A stretch of 64,000 nt of DNA from Corynebacterium glucuronolyticum. Lineage in GTDB: Bacteria > Actinomycetota > Actinomycetes > Mycobacteriales > Mycobacteriaceae. Location: positions 1 through 64,000 of the forward strand of contig JALFAQ010000088.1 in assembly GCA_022772305.1 (NCBI GenBank). Direction: 5' to 3'. Below the pieces are notes generated by a model. That model ran no database searches. It worked only from the letters and a program-made list of their open reading frames with translations, and was not told where the DNA came from. Below are positions 10,558 to 18,560 of the stretch, piece by piece (positions within the stretch are counted from its first letter, which is position 1; each line of letters starts with the position of its first letter). Both the position numbers and the translations under genes were made by a program.

Positions 10558-10588
10558 AATATAACGCAATGGTAACGAAATAGTCACA
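10558..10588 (-). promoter_or_regulatory. rpf1 promoter with 11-bp-spaced direct repeats (MtrA-like)
   Basis: Written on the plus strand, ATAACG (10561), GTAACG (10572) and GTCACA (10583) follow each other with an exact 11-bp period, one turn of the helix. They overlap and lie upstream of the minus-strand TATATT -10 (10558-10563). Direct repeats of GTAAC-type hexamers are the known form of MtrA sites in actinobacteria. The same pattern lies upstream of the M23 peptidase gene (54145-54171). Confidence 0.5.
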
Positions 10589-10844
10589 TTTTGAGCCTCA
10601 TTGAGACAATATTTTCGGATTTTTGTTCATAAAGACGCTGCGTACAGCGGTGAAAATAGCCTTTGTGCGATTGGTCACAGTTCTGTTATATTGGGTCTGA
10701 TTCCGGGGGAATGAATGAGGGGGAGAAGGCGTTATAAATAGGGTGGCCGGGAGGCGGTCACGTGTATAGTGAAGCAGACTATAGGTATGTATAGGTATGT
10801 AAAGCGACGAGGCGATACCTCGTGATGAAAGGTGGTTTGAAGCC
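10589..10844. other. rpf1-cspB intergenic region
   Basis: AT-rich non-coding DNA holding the divergent promoters. On the plus strand a TATAGT -10 candidate (about 10764) precedes a short tandem repeat TATAGGTATG (about 10780-10800) in the cspB leader. No gene is seen. Confidence 0.5.
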
Positions 10845-11234
10845 ATGCCGATCGGCAAAGTGAAGTGGTATGACCCGGAGAAGGGATTCGGGTTTGCCTC
10901 CAACCCCGGGCAGGAGGACGTCCACATTTCCAAGTCCGTTCTGCCAGAGGGTGTGGATACTCTTCACCCTGGCCAGCGCATTGAGTTCGATTTCGCCGCC
11001 AGCGGCCGTGGGCCACAGATCCTGCGCATGCGTCTTGTAGACCAGCCCCGCAGGCCTCGGAAGCCCGAGCACAAGTATTCGGCTGAACAGCTCAATTCCA
11101 TTGTCGGCGATCTTATGACGCTGCTGGAAGATAGTGTGCAGCCGCACCTGCAGAAGGGCCGGTGGCCGGATCGCAAGGCGGGACGCCAGGTGGCAGAAAT
11201 CCTCCGCGTTGTGGCCAAGGAACTAGATAAATAA
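10845..11234 (+). CDS. cspB: Cold-shock domain protein CspB
   Basis: A 129-residue nucleic-acid-binding protein. The cold-shock domain covers about residues 1-65 with RNP1 as KGFGFA (13-18) and an RNP2 variant DVHIS (25-29) where DVFVH is usual. A C-terminal extension of about 60 residues is longer than in the 67-residue stand-alone CspA type and matches the Rv0871-like group beside rpf. It probably binds single-stranded RNA or DNA. The start ATG has GAAAGG in front. Confidence 0.9.
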   Translation: MPIGKVKWYDPEKGFGFASNPGQEDVHISKSVLPEGVDTLHPGQRIEFDFAASGRGPQILRMRLVDQPRRPRKPEHKYSAEQLNSIVGDLMTLLEDSVQPHLQKGRWPDRKAGRQVAEILRVVAKELDK

Positions 11235-11237
11235 AGG

Positions 11238-11261
11238 AAATGGGCCCACGGGCCCATTTTT
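11238..11261 (+). terminator. Terminator of cspB
   Basis: AAATGGGCCC pairs with GGGCCCATTT across a 2-nt loop and ends in a T run. It lies right after the stop codon and between two convergent genes. Confidence 0.85.
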
Positions 11262-11265
11262 GTGT

Positions 11266-11778
11266 TTAGGCTTCCTCGTCCGCGATAGACCACGTGACGA
11301 TGACGGGGGACTCCTCGCCGTCGGTGCGTTGCACTTGCATGGAGCTGATTTCCACCATCATGAGTGTGGCCGTGTCCTTTTTGACGGGAATCTCCACGTC
11401 GCGGGGGTCGGTTGAGCGGAAGTAGTATTCGTCGTTTTTCGCGGGATCATCGTAGATGGCGAGCAGTGACCAGTCGTGGTCGCCCACTTCCTCGGGAACG
11501 GTAACCTTGACGGCGTCGCCGGAGTTGAGGTCCGTGGTGAAGACGGTGCCGTCGCACGTGTCAGCCGGTGCACCGATCTCGCACACCGCATAGGGGGCAA
11601 TATCCTTGTCCTGGCCGTCGATGCTGACGGTGGTGGTCAGCGAGGCGGGGTCGACATAGGAGGCGCGGTCACGCCAAGCACCGACCCCCATCACTACGCC
11701 GAGGACGACAAGGACGGCGAGGATGAACCCGCCGGCCATGAGCGCCGTTTTCTTCCATGCATTCTTCTTTCTCGCCAT
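11266..11778 (-). CDS. Membrane-anchored protein, DUF2771-like
   Basis: A 170-residue protein with a short basic N-terminus, one membrane segment at about residues 13-32 and an outside domain. The sequence resembles the actinobacterial DUF2771 family, found near cspB in relatives. Two Cys (in AVCEIG and DTCDG) are close enough to form a disulfide outside the cell. Function unknown. The ATG at 11778 is the only reasonable start. Confidence 0.65.
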   Translation of the reverse strand: MARKKNAWKKTALMAGGFILAVLVVLGVVMGVGAWRDRASYVDPASLTTTVSIDGQDKDIAPYAVCEIGAPADTCDGTVFTTDLNSGDAVKVTVPEEVGDHDWSLLAIYDDPAKNDEYYFRSTDPRDVEIPVKKDTATLMMVEISSMQVQRTDGEESPVIVTWSIADEEA

Positions 11779-11805
11779 GGTTACGCATTGTACTTCCTGC
11801 GTTTC

Positions 11806-12636
11806 CTATACCGGAACGAACCGCACCTCGTACATGACAGGCCACATTTTGCCAGTGAGGTAGAAGCGATCGGTGTCGGGGATGTGCGCGATGCCATTCA
11901 GCACAGCATTGGGGTCGGTGGCATCTGCGGGGCGCAGCCCCGAGGCGTCGATAAGCCCCGTTACCGTGCCCGTGGCGGGGTCGATGTGCACGATCTCGTC
12001 GGTGAGGAAAACATTGGCGTAGATCGCGCCGTCGGGGGCGCAGGACAGCTCGTTGAGCTTCTGCACAGGAGAGCCGTCGCGGGTAACCGTGACGCGCCCA
12101 CGTTCAGCAAAAGTCTGCGGATCGCGTTCAATGAGGGTGGAGGTGCCATCCGTCATGTACACGGCGGAGTCGGTGCTGCACAGGCCCCACCCTTCCCCCG
12201 CGTAGTCCACGGTTGCCTGTGGCTCCAGGGTCTCCGGGTCGATGCGGAAGGCAGTGTGCTCCTTCCACGTGAGCATCCAGATGGCATCGCCGGTGCGGGT
12301 AAGCCCCTCGCCGAAGTACTCGTCGCCCAGCCCTGTGCTCTGGGTGACCGTTCCATCCAGCGTGCGCCGGTATAGGCCACTGTGTCCGTACGTGCCGTGG
12401 GAAACGAGGAGGGTGCCGTCCTCGTCCACCTCGAGGCCTTGGGTGAAGGTCTCTGGATCAAATGGGTGGGTGTCCACGACCTCGACCGTCAGCCGGTCCA
12501 CATCGCTCGCTGGTTTACTCGCACTCAACGAGCCGGACGAGGACAGCGCTGGGGGCTCCTCCTGGACTGCGGGGGTACAGCCGGTGAGCGAGAACGAGCA
12601 GATAAGTGCAGTAAGAACGTGAACCACATGACCCAT
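11806..12636 (-). CDS. Glutaminyl-peptide cyclotransferase, lipoprotein
   Basis: A 276-residue protein of the plant/bacterial glutamine cyclotransferase family, a five-bladed propeller that turns N-terminal Gln into pyroglutamate. Family signatures are FTQGLE, the EGWGL blade motif, KLNELS and LNGIA. The N-terminus is a lipoprotein signal peptide with lipobox LTGC, so it is anchored outside the membrane. I chose the ATG at 12636: a CACAAT -10 (12644-12649) ends 7 nt before it, so the gene looks leaderless. It is divergent from the DUF3027 gene, also leaderless. Confidence 0.85.
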   Translation of the reverse strand: MGHVVHVLTALICSFSLTGCTPAVQEEPPALSSSGSLSASKPASDVDRLTVEVVDTHPFDPETFTQGLEVDEDGTLLVSHGTYGHSGLYRRTLDGTVTQSTGLGDEYFGEGLTRTGDAIWMLTWKEHTAFRIDPETLEPQATVDYAGEGWGLCSTDSAVYMTDGTSTLIERDPQTFAERGRVTVTRDGSPVQKLNELSCAPDGAIYANVFLTDEIVHIDPATGTVTGLIDASGLRPADATDPNAVLNGIAHIPDTDRFYLTGKMWPVMYEVRFVPV

Positions 12637-12673
12637 GTGCACTATTGTGCCAGGAATGCTGAATAATAGGGGT
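12637..12673. promoter_or_regulatory. Divergent leaderless promoters
   Basis: Only 37 bp separate two opposed start codons. On the minus strand CACAAT (12644-12649) ends 7 nt from the ATG at 12636. On the plus strand AATAAT (12662-12667) ends 6 nt before the GTG at 12674. Neither gene has a clear ribosome site. Confidence 0.55.
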
Positions 12674-13480
12674 GTGGCAAGAAGGAAAGAAAACAACAGA
12701 CGAACCGGCAGACGCGGGGGACACGCCGGCGCTGACGCGGAGAATAAAAAATCGGGGACCCCACAGGGAGTGCACAGTCCGCTTGTCAGCAACGTAGCTG
12801 AGAGGATTGCGCGGAGTGCTGCGCAGGAAATGGGGGAGGGGAACGTTGGCGCACACATCGGGGTGGAATGCCTGGATGAGGAAGTAGCCATCCATCGGTT
12901 TGCGGCGGACGTGCCCGGCTACCGTGGCTGGGAATGGAACGTGGTCGTCGCCGTCGCCCAGGGCTCGACGTACGTGACGGTCAACGAGGTCAGCCTCATG
13001 CCAGGGCGCGATGCTCTGCGCGCCCCGCGCTGGGTGCCGTATGCGGAACGCGTCCAGCCCGGCGATCTCACCCCCGGCGGGCAGCTGCCGCCGGAGGAGG
13101 GCGACCTGCGACTGACCGATGCCGGCGAGGGGATCAGCTTCTCCGGCGTGCGCCCCACCCGTGGCAAGGCAAAAAAGGGCAAGGATATTACGCGCCGGGG
13201 CCTGAACGAAACGCTCGCCCGCTGGCGCAAGGGCGCCTACGGTCCCACGAGCGAGTTTGCGGAAAAGGCCGCTTTGAGCTGTACGACGTGCGCCTTCTAC
13301 CTCCCGCTGGATCCGGAGGTGAGCGATTCGTTCGGTGTGTGCGCCAACGAGTATTCCGCCGACGGCCACGTGGTGCACGCCGCCTTCGGCTGCGGTGCGC
13401 ATTCGGATACCCCGCCGATGGAAACGCTCGGCCAGCGGGCGGCTTCACCGTTTGATGACGAAAAAGAAATGCGACTCTAA
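12674..13480 (+). CDS. DUF3027 family protein
   Basis: A 268-residue soluble protein of the actinobacterial DUF3027 family. Visible features are a basic N-terminus, a conserved EWNVVVAVA segment, a WVPYAERVQPGDL segment, and a C-terminal pair of Cys motifs (CTTC then GVCANEYSADG and FGCGAHSD) that looks like a zinc site. Function unknown. The GTG at 12674 follows the AATAAT -10 by 6 nt, so I prefer it over the upstream ATG at 12656, which would lie inside the promoter. Confidence 0.75.
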   Translation: MARRKENNRRTGRRGGHAGADAENKKSGTPQGVHSPLVSNVAERIARSAAQEMGEGNVGAHIGVECLDEEVAIHRFAADVPGYRGWEWNVVVAVAQGSTYVTVNEVSLMPGRDALRAPRWVPYAERVQPGDLTPGGQLPPEEGDLRLTDAGEGISFSGVRPTRGKAKKGKDITRRGLNETLARWRKGAYGPTSEFAEKAALSCTTCAFYLPLDPEVSDSFGVCANEYSADGHVVHAAFGCGAHSDTPPMETLGQRAASPFDDEKEMRL

Positions 13481-13496
13481 CGTCGGCCTACCCCGT

Positions 13497-13525
13497 AATG
13501 CCCCGGCTTGCCGGGGCATATTTGT
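13497..13525 (+). terminator. Terminator of the DUF3027 gene
   Basis: ATGCCCCGG and CCGGGGCAT form a stable hairpin, followed by ATTTGT. Confidence 0.8.
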
Positions 13526-13551
13526 CTAATCCTGTGTGTAGCTCCTACATT
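13522..13551 (+). promoter_or_regulatory. Promoter of the purine permease gene
   Basis: TTGTCT (13522-13527), an 18-nt spacer and TACATT (13546-13551) form a good sigma-A promoter. The start point would be near 13558, leaving about 180 nt before the gene. Confidence 0.55.
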
Positions 13552-13557
13552 TAGCTA

Positions 13558-13739
13558 GGGCTGTGGAACCTCGAGGTGATCAGTGGTGTGGCATGACTTC
13601 CAGTGCGTTCGCATGCGATACCTACCGCGTCACGCGGAGGAACCCCGGCCGGTGGTGTCGGTGAAGAACGAGCTATGAGAACTCCGGAGCGTCGACAAGC
13701 CGAAAAACTACACATCGAGAGAATCGGACACATAATTTC
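13558..13739 (+). ncRNA. Long leader of the purine permease gene, possible riboswitch
   Basis: About 180 untranslated nt precede the permease ATG. It holds inverted repeats such as GCGTCACGC (about 13628) and GTGCGTTCGCAT. Permeases for purines are often under purine or nucleotide riboswitches, but I cannot match a known class. No strong ribosome site is visible before the ATG, which would fit control of translation. Confidence 0.3.
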
Positions 13740-15218
13740 ATGGACAACGGGACAAAGACCGAACCAAAACGCACGCGACCAGTTGGGCGCCTCGACAGCT
13801 ACTTCCACATCACGGAGCGTGGCTCCAGCGTGGGGACGGAGGTGCGCACGGGCCTGGTGAGCTTCTTCGCCATGGCGTACATCGTCATCCTCAACCCGCT
13901 CATTCTGGGCACCACCGAGGACTTCACCGGTCACTCGCTGGGAATTCCGCAGGTCGCCACCGTCACGGCCCTGGCCGCCGGTGTGATGACCATCCTCTTC
14001 GGCATCTTTGCCAAGTACCCGTTCGGCATCGCCACGGGCCTCGGCATCAACACGATGGTCGCCGTCACCTTCGTCGCCAGCGAGGGGCTGAGCTGGGAAG
14101 AGGCCATGGGCCTCATCATCATCGATGGCATCATCATCGTCATTTTGGGACTCACCGGCTTCCGCACCGCCGTCTTCCTCGCCATTCCGCGCTCCCTGAA
14201 GGCCGCGATGAGCGTAGGTATCGGTCTGTTCATCACCATGATTGGGCTTGTCGACGCCGGTTTCGTCCGTCGTGTCCCCGATGCCGCCGGGACCACCGTC
14301 CCCGTGGGGCTGGGCATCGACGGGTCGATTGCCTCCTGGCCCACCCTCACCTTCATCATCGGTCTCATCATCTGCGGACTTCTCGTCGCCCGCAACGTCC
14401 CCGGCGGGCTGTTCATCGGCGTGGTAGTCAACACCATCATCGCGATGGTCATCGAGGCACTCACCGATGCCGGCCCCAGCTTTGTCGACGGCAAGCCCAA
14501 CCCCACCGGCTGGAACCTCGCCGTCCCCGCGCTTCCCGATTCCATCGGCGGAATCCCTGATCTGTCGCTCGTGGGCAACGTCGACCCCTTCGGGGCCTTC
14601 GCCCGCGTCGGCGCGCTGACCGCATCCCTGCTCGTCTTCTCCCTCGTTCTGGCCAACTTCTTCGACGCCATGGGAACAATGACGGCACTGGGCAAGCAGG
14701 CCGGCCTGACGGATGAAAATGACATCCTCCCCGGCATGAAGCAAGCCCTTGTTGTCGAAGGCTGCGGTGCCATCGTCGGTGGCGCAGCAAGCTCCTCCTC
14801 CAACACCGTGTTCGTGGACTCCGCCGCAGGCATTGCCGACGGTGCCCGCACTGGTCTTGCCAATATCGTCACCGGTGGCCTGTTCCTCGCGGCCATGTTC
14901 CTCACCCCGCTGTACGAGGTCGTCCCGATTGAAGCAGCGGCCCCCGTCCTCGTCATCGTTGGGTGCATGATGATGGGCCAGGTCGTGGACATCGACTTCA
15001 CGGATTTCACCGTCGCTTTGCCGTCCTTCCTCATGATGATGGTCATGCCCTTCACCTACTCGATCACCAACGGCATCGGTGTCGGCTTCGTCGCCTACGC
15101 CGCGATGATGCTGCTTTCCGGCCGGGCCCGCAAGGTGCACTGGCTCATTTGGCTCATCGCCGTCCTCTTCCTCGTGTACTTTGGCATGGACCCCATCATG
15201 AGCCTCATCCACAGCTAA
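13740..15218 (+). CDS. NCS2 family purine permease (AzgA/PbuG type)
   Basis: A 492-residue membrane protein with 12 or more hydrophobic helices, importing hypoxanthine, guanine or adenine with protons. Family marks are the N-terminal EVRTGLVSFFAMAYI, NPLIL, GIATGLGINTMVA, and the NFFDAMGTM segment in the middle. Length fits the AzgA/PbuG/GhxP branch rather than UraA/UapA. The exact base is not visible from sequence. Start is the ATG at 13740; its ribosome site is poor. The TrmH-like methylase follows after 31 nt. Confidence 0.9.
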   Translation: MDNGTKTEPKRTRPVGRLDSYFHITERGSSVGTEVRTGLVSFFAMAYIVILNPLILGTTEDFTGHSLGIPQVATVTALAAGVMTILFGIFAKYPFGIATGLGINTMVAVTFVASEGLSWEEAMGLIIIDGIIIVILGLTGFRTAVFLAIPRSLKAAMSVGIGLFITMIGLVDAGFVRRVPDAAGTTVPVGLGIDGSIASWPTLTFIIGLIICGLLVARNVPGGLFIGVVVNTIIAMVIEALTDAGPSFVDGKPNPTGWNLAVPALPDSIGGIPDLSLVGNVDPFGAFARVGALTASLLVFSLVLANFFDAMGTMTALGKQAGLTDENDILPGMKQALVVEGCGAIVGGAASSSSNTVFVDSAAGIADGARTGLANIVTGGLFLAAMFLTPLYEVVPIEAAAPVLVIVGCMMMGQVVDIDFTDFTVALPSFLMMMVMPFTYSITNGIGVGFVAYAAMMLLSGRARKVHWLIWLIAVLFLVYFGMDPIMSLIHS

Positions 15219-15249
15219 CACGCACCGTTTTTAGAACAAAGGAAACACA

Positions 15250-16074
15250 GTGACCTCCATCCTCCGCATCGATGACCCGCGCGACCCGCGCCTCGACGAT
15301 TACCGCGATCTTAACCACTCCGATACCCGCCCGGACCTGCCCGGCGGCAAGGGGCTCGTGATCGCGGAAGGCTCGCTCGTCATCCCGCGACTGGTGGAGT
15401 CCCGTTTCCCCGTGCGCAGCATCCTCGGCTTCCAGCCCAAGCTGGATACCCTACTGGCATCTCTTGGCAACGACCTGCCCGAGGACATCCCCGTCTACGA
15501 GGTCACCCGCGAGGTGCTTGCCGAGGTCACAGGCTTCGACATGCACCGCGGTCTCGTCGCCGCTGCCGATCGGGCACCCGAGTACACCGTTTCCGAGGTG
15601 ATCGAGGGAGCCCGCACGCTGTGCATCCTGGAAGGTGTCGGCGATCACGAAAACATTGGCTCCATCTTCCGCAACGCCGCAGGTCTCGGCGTTGACGGTG
15701 TGCTGTTCGGTGCCGGCTGCGCCGACCCCCTGTACCGCCGCGTCGTGCGCGTGTCCATGGGGCACGTCCTGCGACTTCCTTACGCGCACATGGAGGGCAA
15801 GACGACGAACTGGCAGCACGGACTCGCCCAACTGCAGGAGCAGAACTTCCAGATCATCGCCCTCACCCCCAACCCGTCGGCGGCCAACCTCCAGGATGTC
15901 ATTGACCCGACGAAGAAGACGGCGATCCTCGTGGGTGCCGAGGGGCCCGGCCTGACCGAGCACGCCATGCGCGCCACCGATGTGCGGGCGAAAATCCCCA
16001 TGCAACCGGGCACCGATTCCCTCAACGTCGCAACCGCGGCTGCCATTGGTTTTTACGAAGCTCTACGGCACTAA
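15250..16074 (+). CDS. TrmH/SpoU family RNA 2'-O-methyltransferase
   Basis: A 274-residue SPOUT methyltransferase acting on rRNA or tRNA ribose. The three SPOUT motifs are present: NIGSIFRNAAG (motif 1), ILVGAEGPGL (motif 2) and IPMQPGTDSLNVATAAAI (motif 3). An N-terminal substrate-binding domain covers about 110 residues. The GTG at 15250 has AAAGGAA in front. It corresponds to Rv0881 in M. tuberculosis. The modified nucleotide cannot be predicted. Confidence 0.9.
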   Translation: MTSILRIDDPRDPRLDDYRDLNHSDTRPDLPGGKGLVIAEGSLVIPRLVESRFPVRSILGFQPKLDTLLASLGNDLPEDIPVYEVTREVLAEVTGFDMHRGLVAAADRAPEYTVSEVIEGARTLCILEGVGDHENIGSIFRNAAGLGVDGVLFGAGCADPLYRRVVRVSMGHVLRLPYAHMEGKTTNWQHGLAQLQEQNFQIIALTPNPSAANLQDVIDPTKKTAILVGAEGPGLTEHAMRATDVRAKIPMQPGTDSLNVATAAAIGFYEALRH

Positions 16075-16123
16075 TCGCTGCACAAAGAGATTACCTATTT
16101 TTCTAGGGCTAACCATGTGCGCG

Positions 16124-16137
16124 TACTATGACCACAC
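16124..16137 (+). promoter_or_regulatory. -10 element of the peptide transporter gene
   Basis: TACTAT (16124-16129) lies 8 nt before the ATG at 16138, with a weak TTCTAG 17 nt upstream as -35. The message would have almost no leader. Confidence 0.5.
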
Positions 16138-17643
16138 ATGTCTAACATCAGTCCTTTGGAAGCTGAGCAACATCAGCACGACGTAACAGATGCGACGGAG
16201 GAGAAAACCTTCTTCGGGCAGCCTCGCGGTCTTGCCAACCTCTTCGGGGTGGAGATGTGGGAACGCTTCTCCTTCTACGGCATGCAGGCCATCGTCATCT
16301 ACTACATGTGGTACGAGGTCACCCGCGGCGGCTTGGGGATGGACCAGGCCTCTGCAGCCTCCATTATGGGTGCCTATGGTGGCTTGGTGTACCTGGCCTG
16401 CCTGGCGGCCGCTCTCGTTGCTGACCGCATGCTTGGCTCGGAGCGTACCCTGTTCTACTCCGCCGTCATGGTGATGTTTGGCCACATCGCGCTGGCACTC
16501 GTGCCCGGCTACACGGGTCTCGCCCTCGGCCTGGTGCTGATCGCTGTCGGCTCCGGCGGAGTGAAGACGAACGCCTCCGTCGTGCTCGGCCAGCTGTACA
16601 GCCGCAATGATCCCCGCCGTGACGCCGGCTTTACGATCTTCTACCTCGGTGTCAACATCGGTGGCCTGTTGGGCCCCGCCCTCACCTCTGCCGTGTGGGG
16701 CTGGAAGGGCTTCCACTGGGGCTTCGGCCTCGCCGCCATCGGCATGTTCCTGGGACTTGCCCAGTACACCCTGATGCGCAAGGAAACGATTAAGGGTGCA
16801 GGCCAAGAGACGCCGAACCCGCTGCCGGCAAAGGCCTACCCCGTGTGGCTCGGTGGGGCAGTGCTGCTCGTCATCGTCTGCGTGTGGCTCGTTGTTTCGG
16901 GCATCGTGAAGGTGGTGTGGCTGTCCAACATCGTCACCGTCGTGGCCCTTATCTCCGCTATCGGCCTGTGGTGCCAGATGTACTTCTCGTCGATGACGAC
17001 CCCGAAGGAAAAGTCCCGCCTCGTCGGATTCATCCCCATGTTCGTCTCCGGCGTGCTTTTCTTCGCCATCTTCCAGCAACAGTTCACCGTGCTGGCGTTC
17101 TACGCAGAGTCACGTCTCAACCGTGTGGTGTTCGGCTTCGAAATCCCGCCGTCGGTCATCCAGCTCATCAACCCGCTGTTCATCTGCGCCTTCTCCGGTA
17201 TGTTCGCGGCTATGTGGACGAGGCTCGGCAACCGTCAGTGGTCCGTGCCAGTGAAGTTCGCGGCAGCCAACGTCATCATCGGCCTGTCGCTGCTGTTCTT
17301 CATCCCGTTCTCCGGTGGTGCGGACAACACCACCCCGCTCTGGGCATTGGTGTGGATCCTCTTCCTATTCACCATGGGCGAGCTGCTTTTGTCGCCGGTG
17401 GGTAACTCACTGGCCACCAAGGTGGCACCGGAGGCGTTCCCGTCCCGGTCGATGGCCATGTGGATGATGGCCGTGGCCATGGGTACTGCACTAGCGGGCA
17501 GCCTGGCCGCATACTACGACCCGTCCAACGCGGCATCGGAGAATACGTTCTTCACCTCGCTGGCCGTGGCATCTGTCATCCTCGGTGGCGTGCTCTTCCT
17601 GCTCCGCAAGTGGATCCTGAAGAAGTTCGTGGATTTCCGCTAA
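16138..17643 (+). CDS. POT family proton-dependent peptide transporter
   Basis: A 501-residue major facilitator of the POT/PTR family importing di- and tripeptides with protons. Signature segments: ANLFGVEMWERFSFYGMQAI (the family ExxERFxYY-like motif, here EMWERFSFYG), GGLVYLACLAAALVADRMLG, and GVNIGGLLGP in the PTR2 signature. The C-terminal FTMGELLLSPVG is also typical. About 14 hydrophobic helices. Closest named type is DtpT. Followed by a terminator. Confidence 0.92.
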   Translation: MSNISPLEAEQHQHDVTDATEEKTFFGQPRGLANLFGVEMWERFSFYGMQAIVIYYMWYEVTRGGLGMDQASAASIMGAYGGLVYLACLAAALVADRMLGSERTLFYSAVMVMFGHIALALVPGYTGLALGLVLIAVGSGGVKTNASVVLGQLYSRNDPRRDAGFTIFYLGVNIGGLLGPALTSAVWGWKGFHWGFGLAAIGMFLGLAQYTLMRKETIKGAGQETPNPLPAKAYPVWLGGAVLLVIVCVWLVVSGIVKVVWLSNIVTVVALISAIGLWCQMYFSSMTTPKEKSRLVGFIPMFVSGVLFFAIFQQQFTVLAFYAESRLNRVVFGFEIPPSVIQLINPLFICAFSGMFAAMWTRLGNRQWSVPVKFAAANVIIGLSLLFFIPFSGGADNTTPLWALVWILFLFTMGELLLSPVGNSLATKVAPEAFPSRSMAMWMMAVAMGTALAGSLAAYYDPSNAASENTFFTSLAVASVILGGVLFLLRKWILKKFVDFR

Positions 17644-17657
17644 ACCGACCTGCCTTT

Positions 17658-17688
17658 AAGGACCGCGCACTGTCGCGGTCCTTTTTTA
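17658..17688 (+). terminator. Terminator between convergent genes
   Basis: AAGGACCGCG (17658-17667) pairs with CGCGGTCCTT (17674-17683) and ends in T7. The stop codon of the gene on the other strand lies in this T tract. Confidence 0.9.
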
Positions 17689-18558
17689 TTTCTCCCGGTC
17701 GAGGTGGCGGAGCTGCTCCTTGAGGGCTGCTCCTTTTGCGCGGGCCTGGCGGGCAAGTTTCTTGCCGGTAAGCATGCCGATGCGGGCAACGTCGCGGATG
17801 ATCTTGGCCACCTCGGTTCCGGGGGCATCGGTCACCTCGTCGGTGGTGCCTGGCTGGTCGTGGGATTCGTAGTCGTCGTAATCGGGGTTAGTGGCGGAGA
17901 AGCCGAGCTTGGTGGAGCTCGTCACCACGACCTCGTCGAGGGGGACCGCGCGTGCGTGCTCCTCGATTCGCGGTTCCTTGCGTCCGTCGGTGGCGTATCC
18001 CACCACGTTGATATCGGGTCCGGAGGAGCTAATGGGTACGCCGAGCCAGCCCTCTTCGGCACCGGCGACGAGGTCCTTCGGCTCAAAGGGAAGGTCGATG
18101 CCTTCGGACTGGCCGGACCAGTAGCCGTACTCAAACCCCTCGGGCAGGCCTTTGTCCTCGTAGACGCGGGAGCGGGTGGCGCAGAAGCTGCGACGCATCT
18201 TGTCCCCCCGGAAGTGTCCGATGCCGGCGAAGGTGCTCTCGCTGTCCTCCGCAAACACGTAGAGGTCGGGGCTGTCGATGGCGGTGATGAGTTGGTGGGG
18301 GAGCTCCGAAATCTTGGTGAGTTCCTCCACCACTGTCTGCACGACGATGACCCCGGGGAACCCGCCGATGTAGTATTCGTCCTTGCCCGGCACCGTGGAG
18401 CGGTTGAGGGGGAAGGCGCCGATCGTGGTGATCGGCTTGGAGGAGTCCAGCTGGCTGAGGAATTTGCGCCCGAATCCGCGGTCGGGTTCGGGTTCTGAGG
18501 ACAGGATCGTCGCCACGTCGGGTGTGGAGACGAACCACAGTGTGACAACGGTCGCCAT
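17686..18558 (-). CDS. Conserved protein, DUF6928-like
   Basis: A 290-residue soluble protein. Its opening (a short beta strand, then the YIGGFPGVIVVQT segment) resembles the DUF6928 family as I recall it; the assignment is tentative. A C-terminal tail of basic helical sequence (GKKLARQARAKGAALKEQ) follows an acidic linker. Function unknown. It starts 2 nt after the sepH stop and may be coupled to it. Confidence 0.6.
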   Translation of the reverse strand: MATVVTLWFVSTPDVATILSSEPEPDRGFGRKFLSQLDSSKPITTIGAFPLNRSTVPGKDEYYIGGFPGVIVVQTVVEELTKISELPHQLITAIDSPDLYVFAEDSESTFAGIGHFRGDKMRRSFCATRSRVYEDKGLPEGFEYGYWSGQSEGIDLPFEPKDLVAGAEEGWLGVPISSSGPDINVVGYATDGRKEPRIEEHARAVPLDEVVVTSSTKLGFSATNPDYDDYESHDQPGTTDEVTDAPGTEVAKIIRDVARIGMLTGKKLARQARAKGAALKEQLRHLDREK

Positions 18559-18560
18559 AG

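Noticed and set aside
10589..10844. Tandem TATAGGTATG before cspB as a mobile repeat
   Set aside because: Only two short copies; better explained as part of the promoter or leader.
13551..15221. A 556-codon minus-strand open frame
   Set aside because: It is the antisense of the purine permease; its product is a Asp/Gly/His-rich string without protein features, caused by high GC at third positions.
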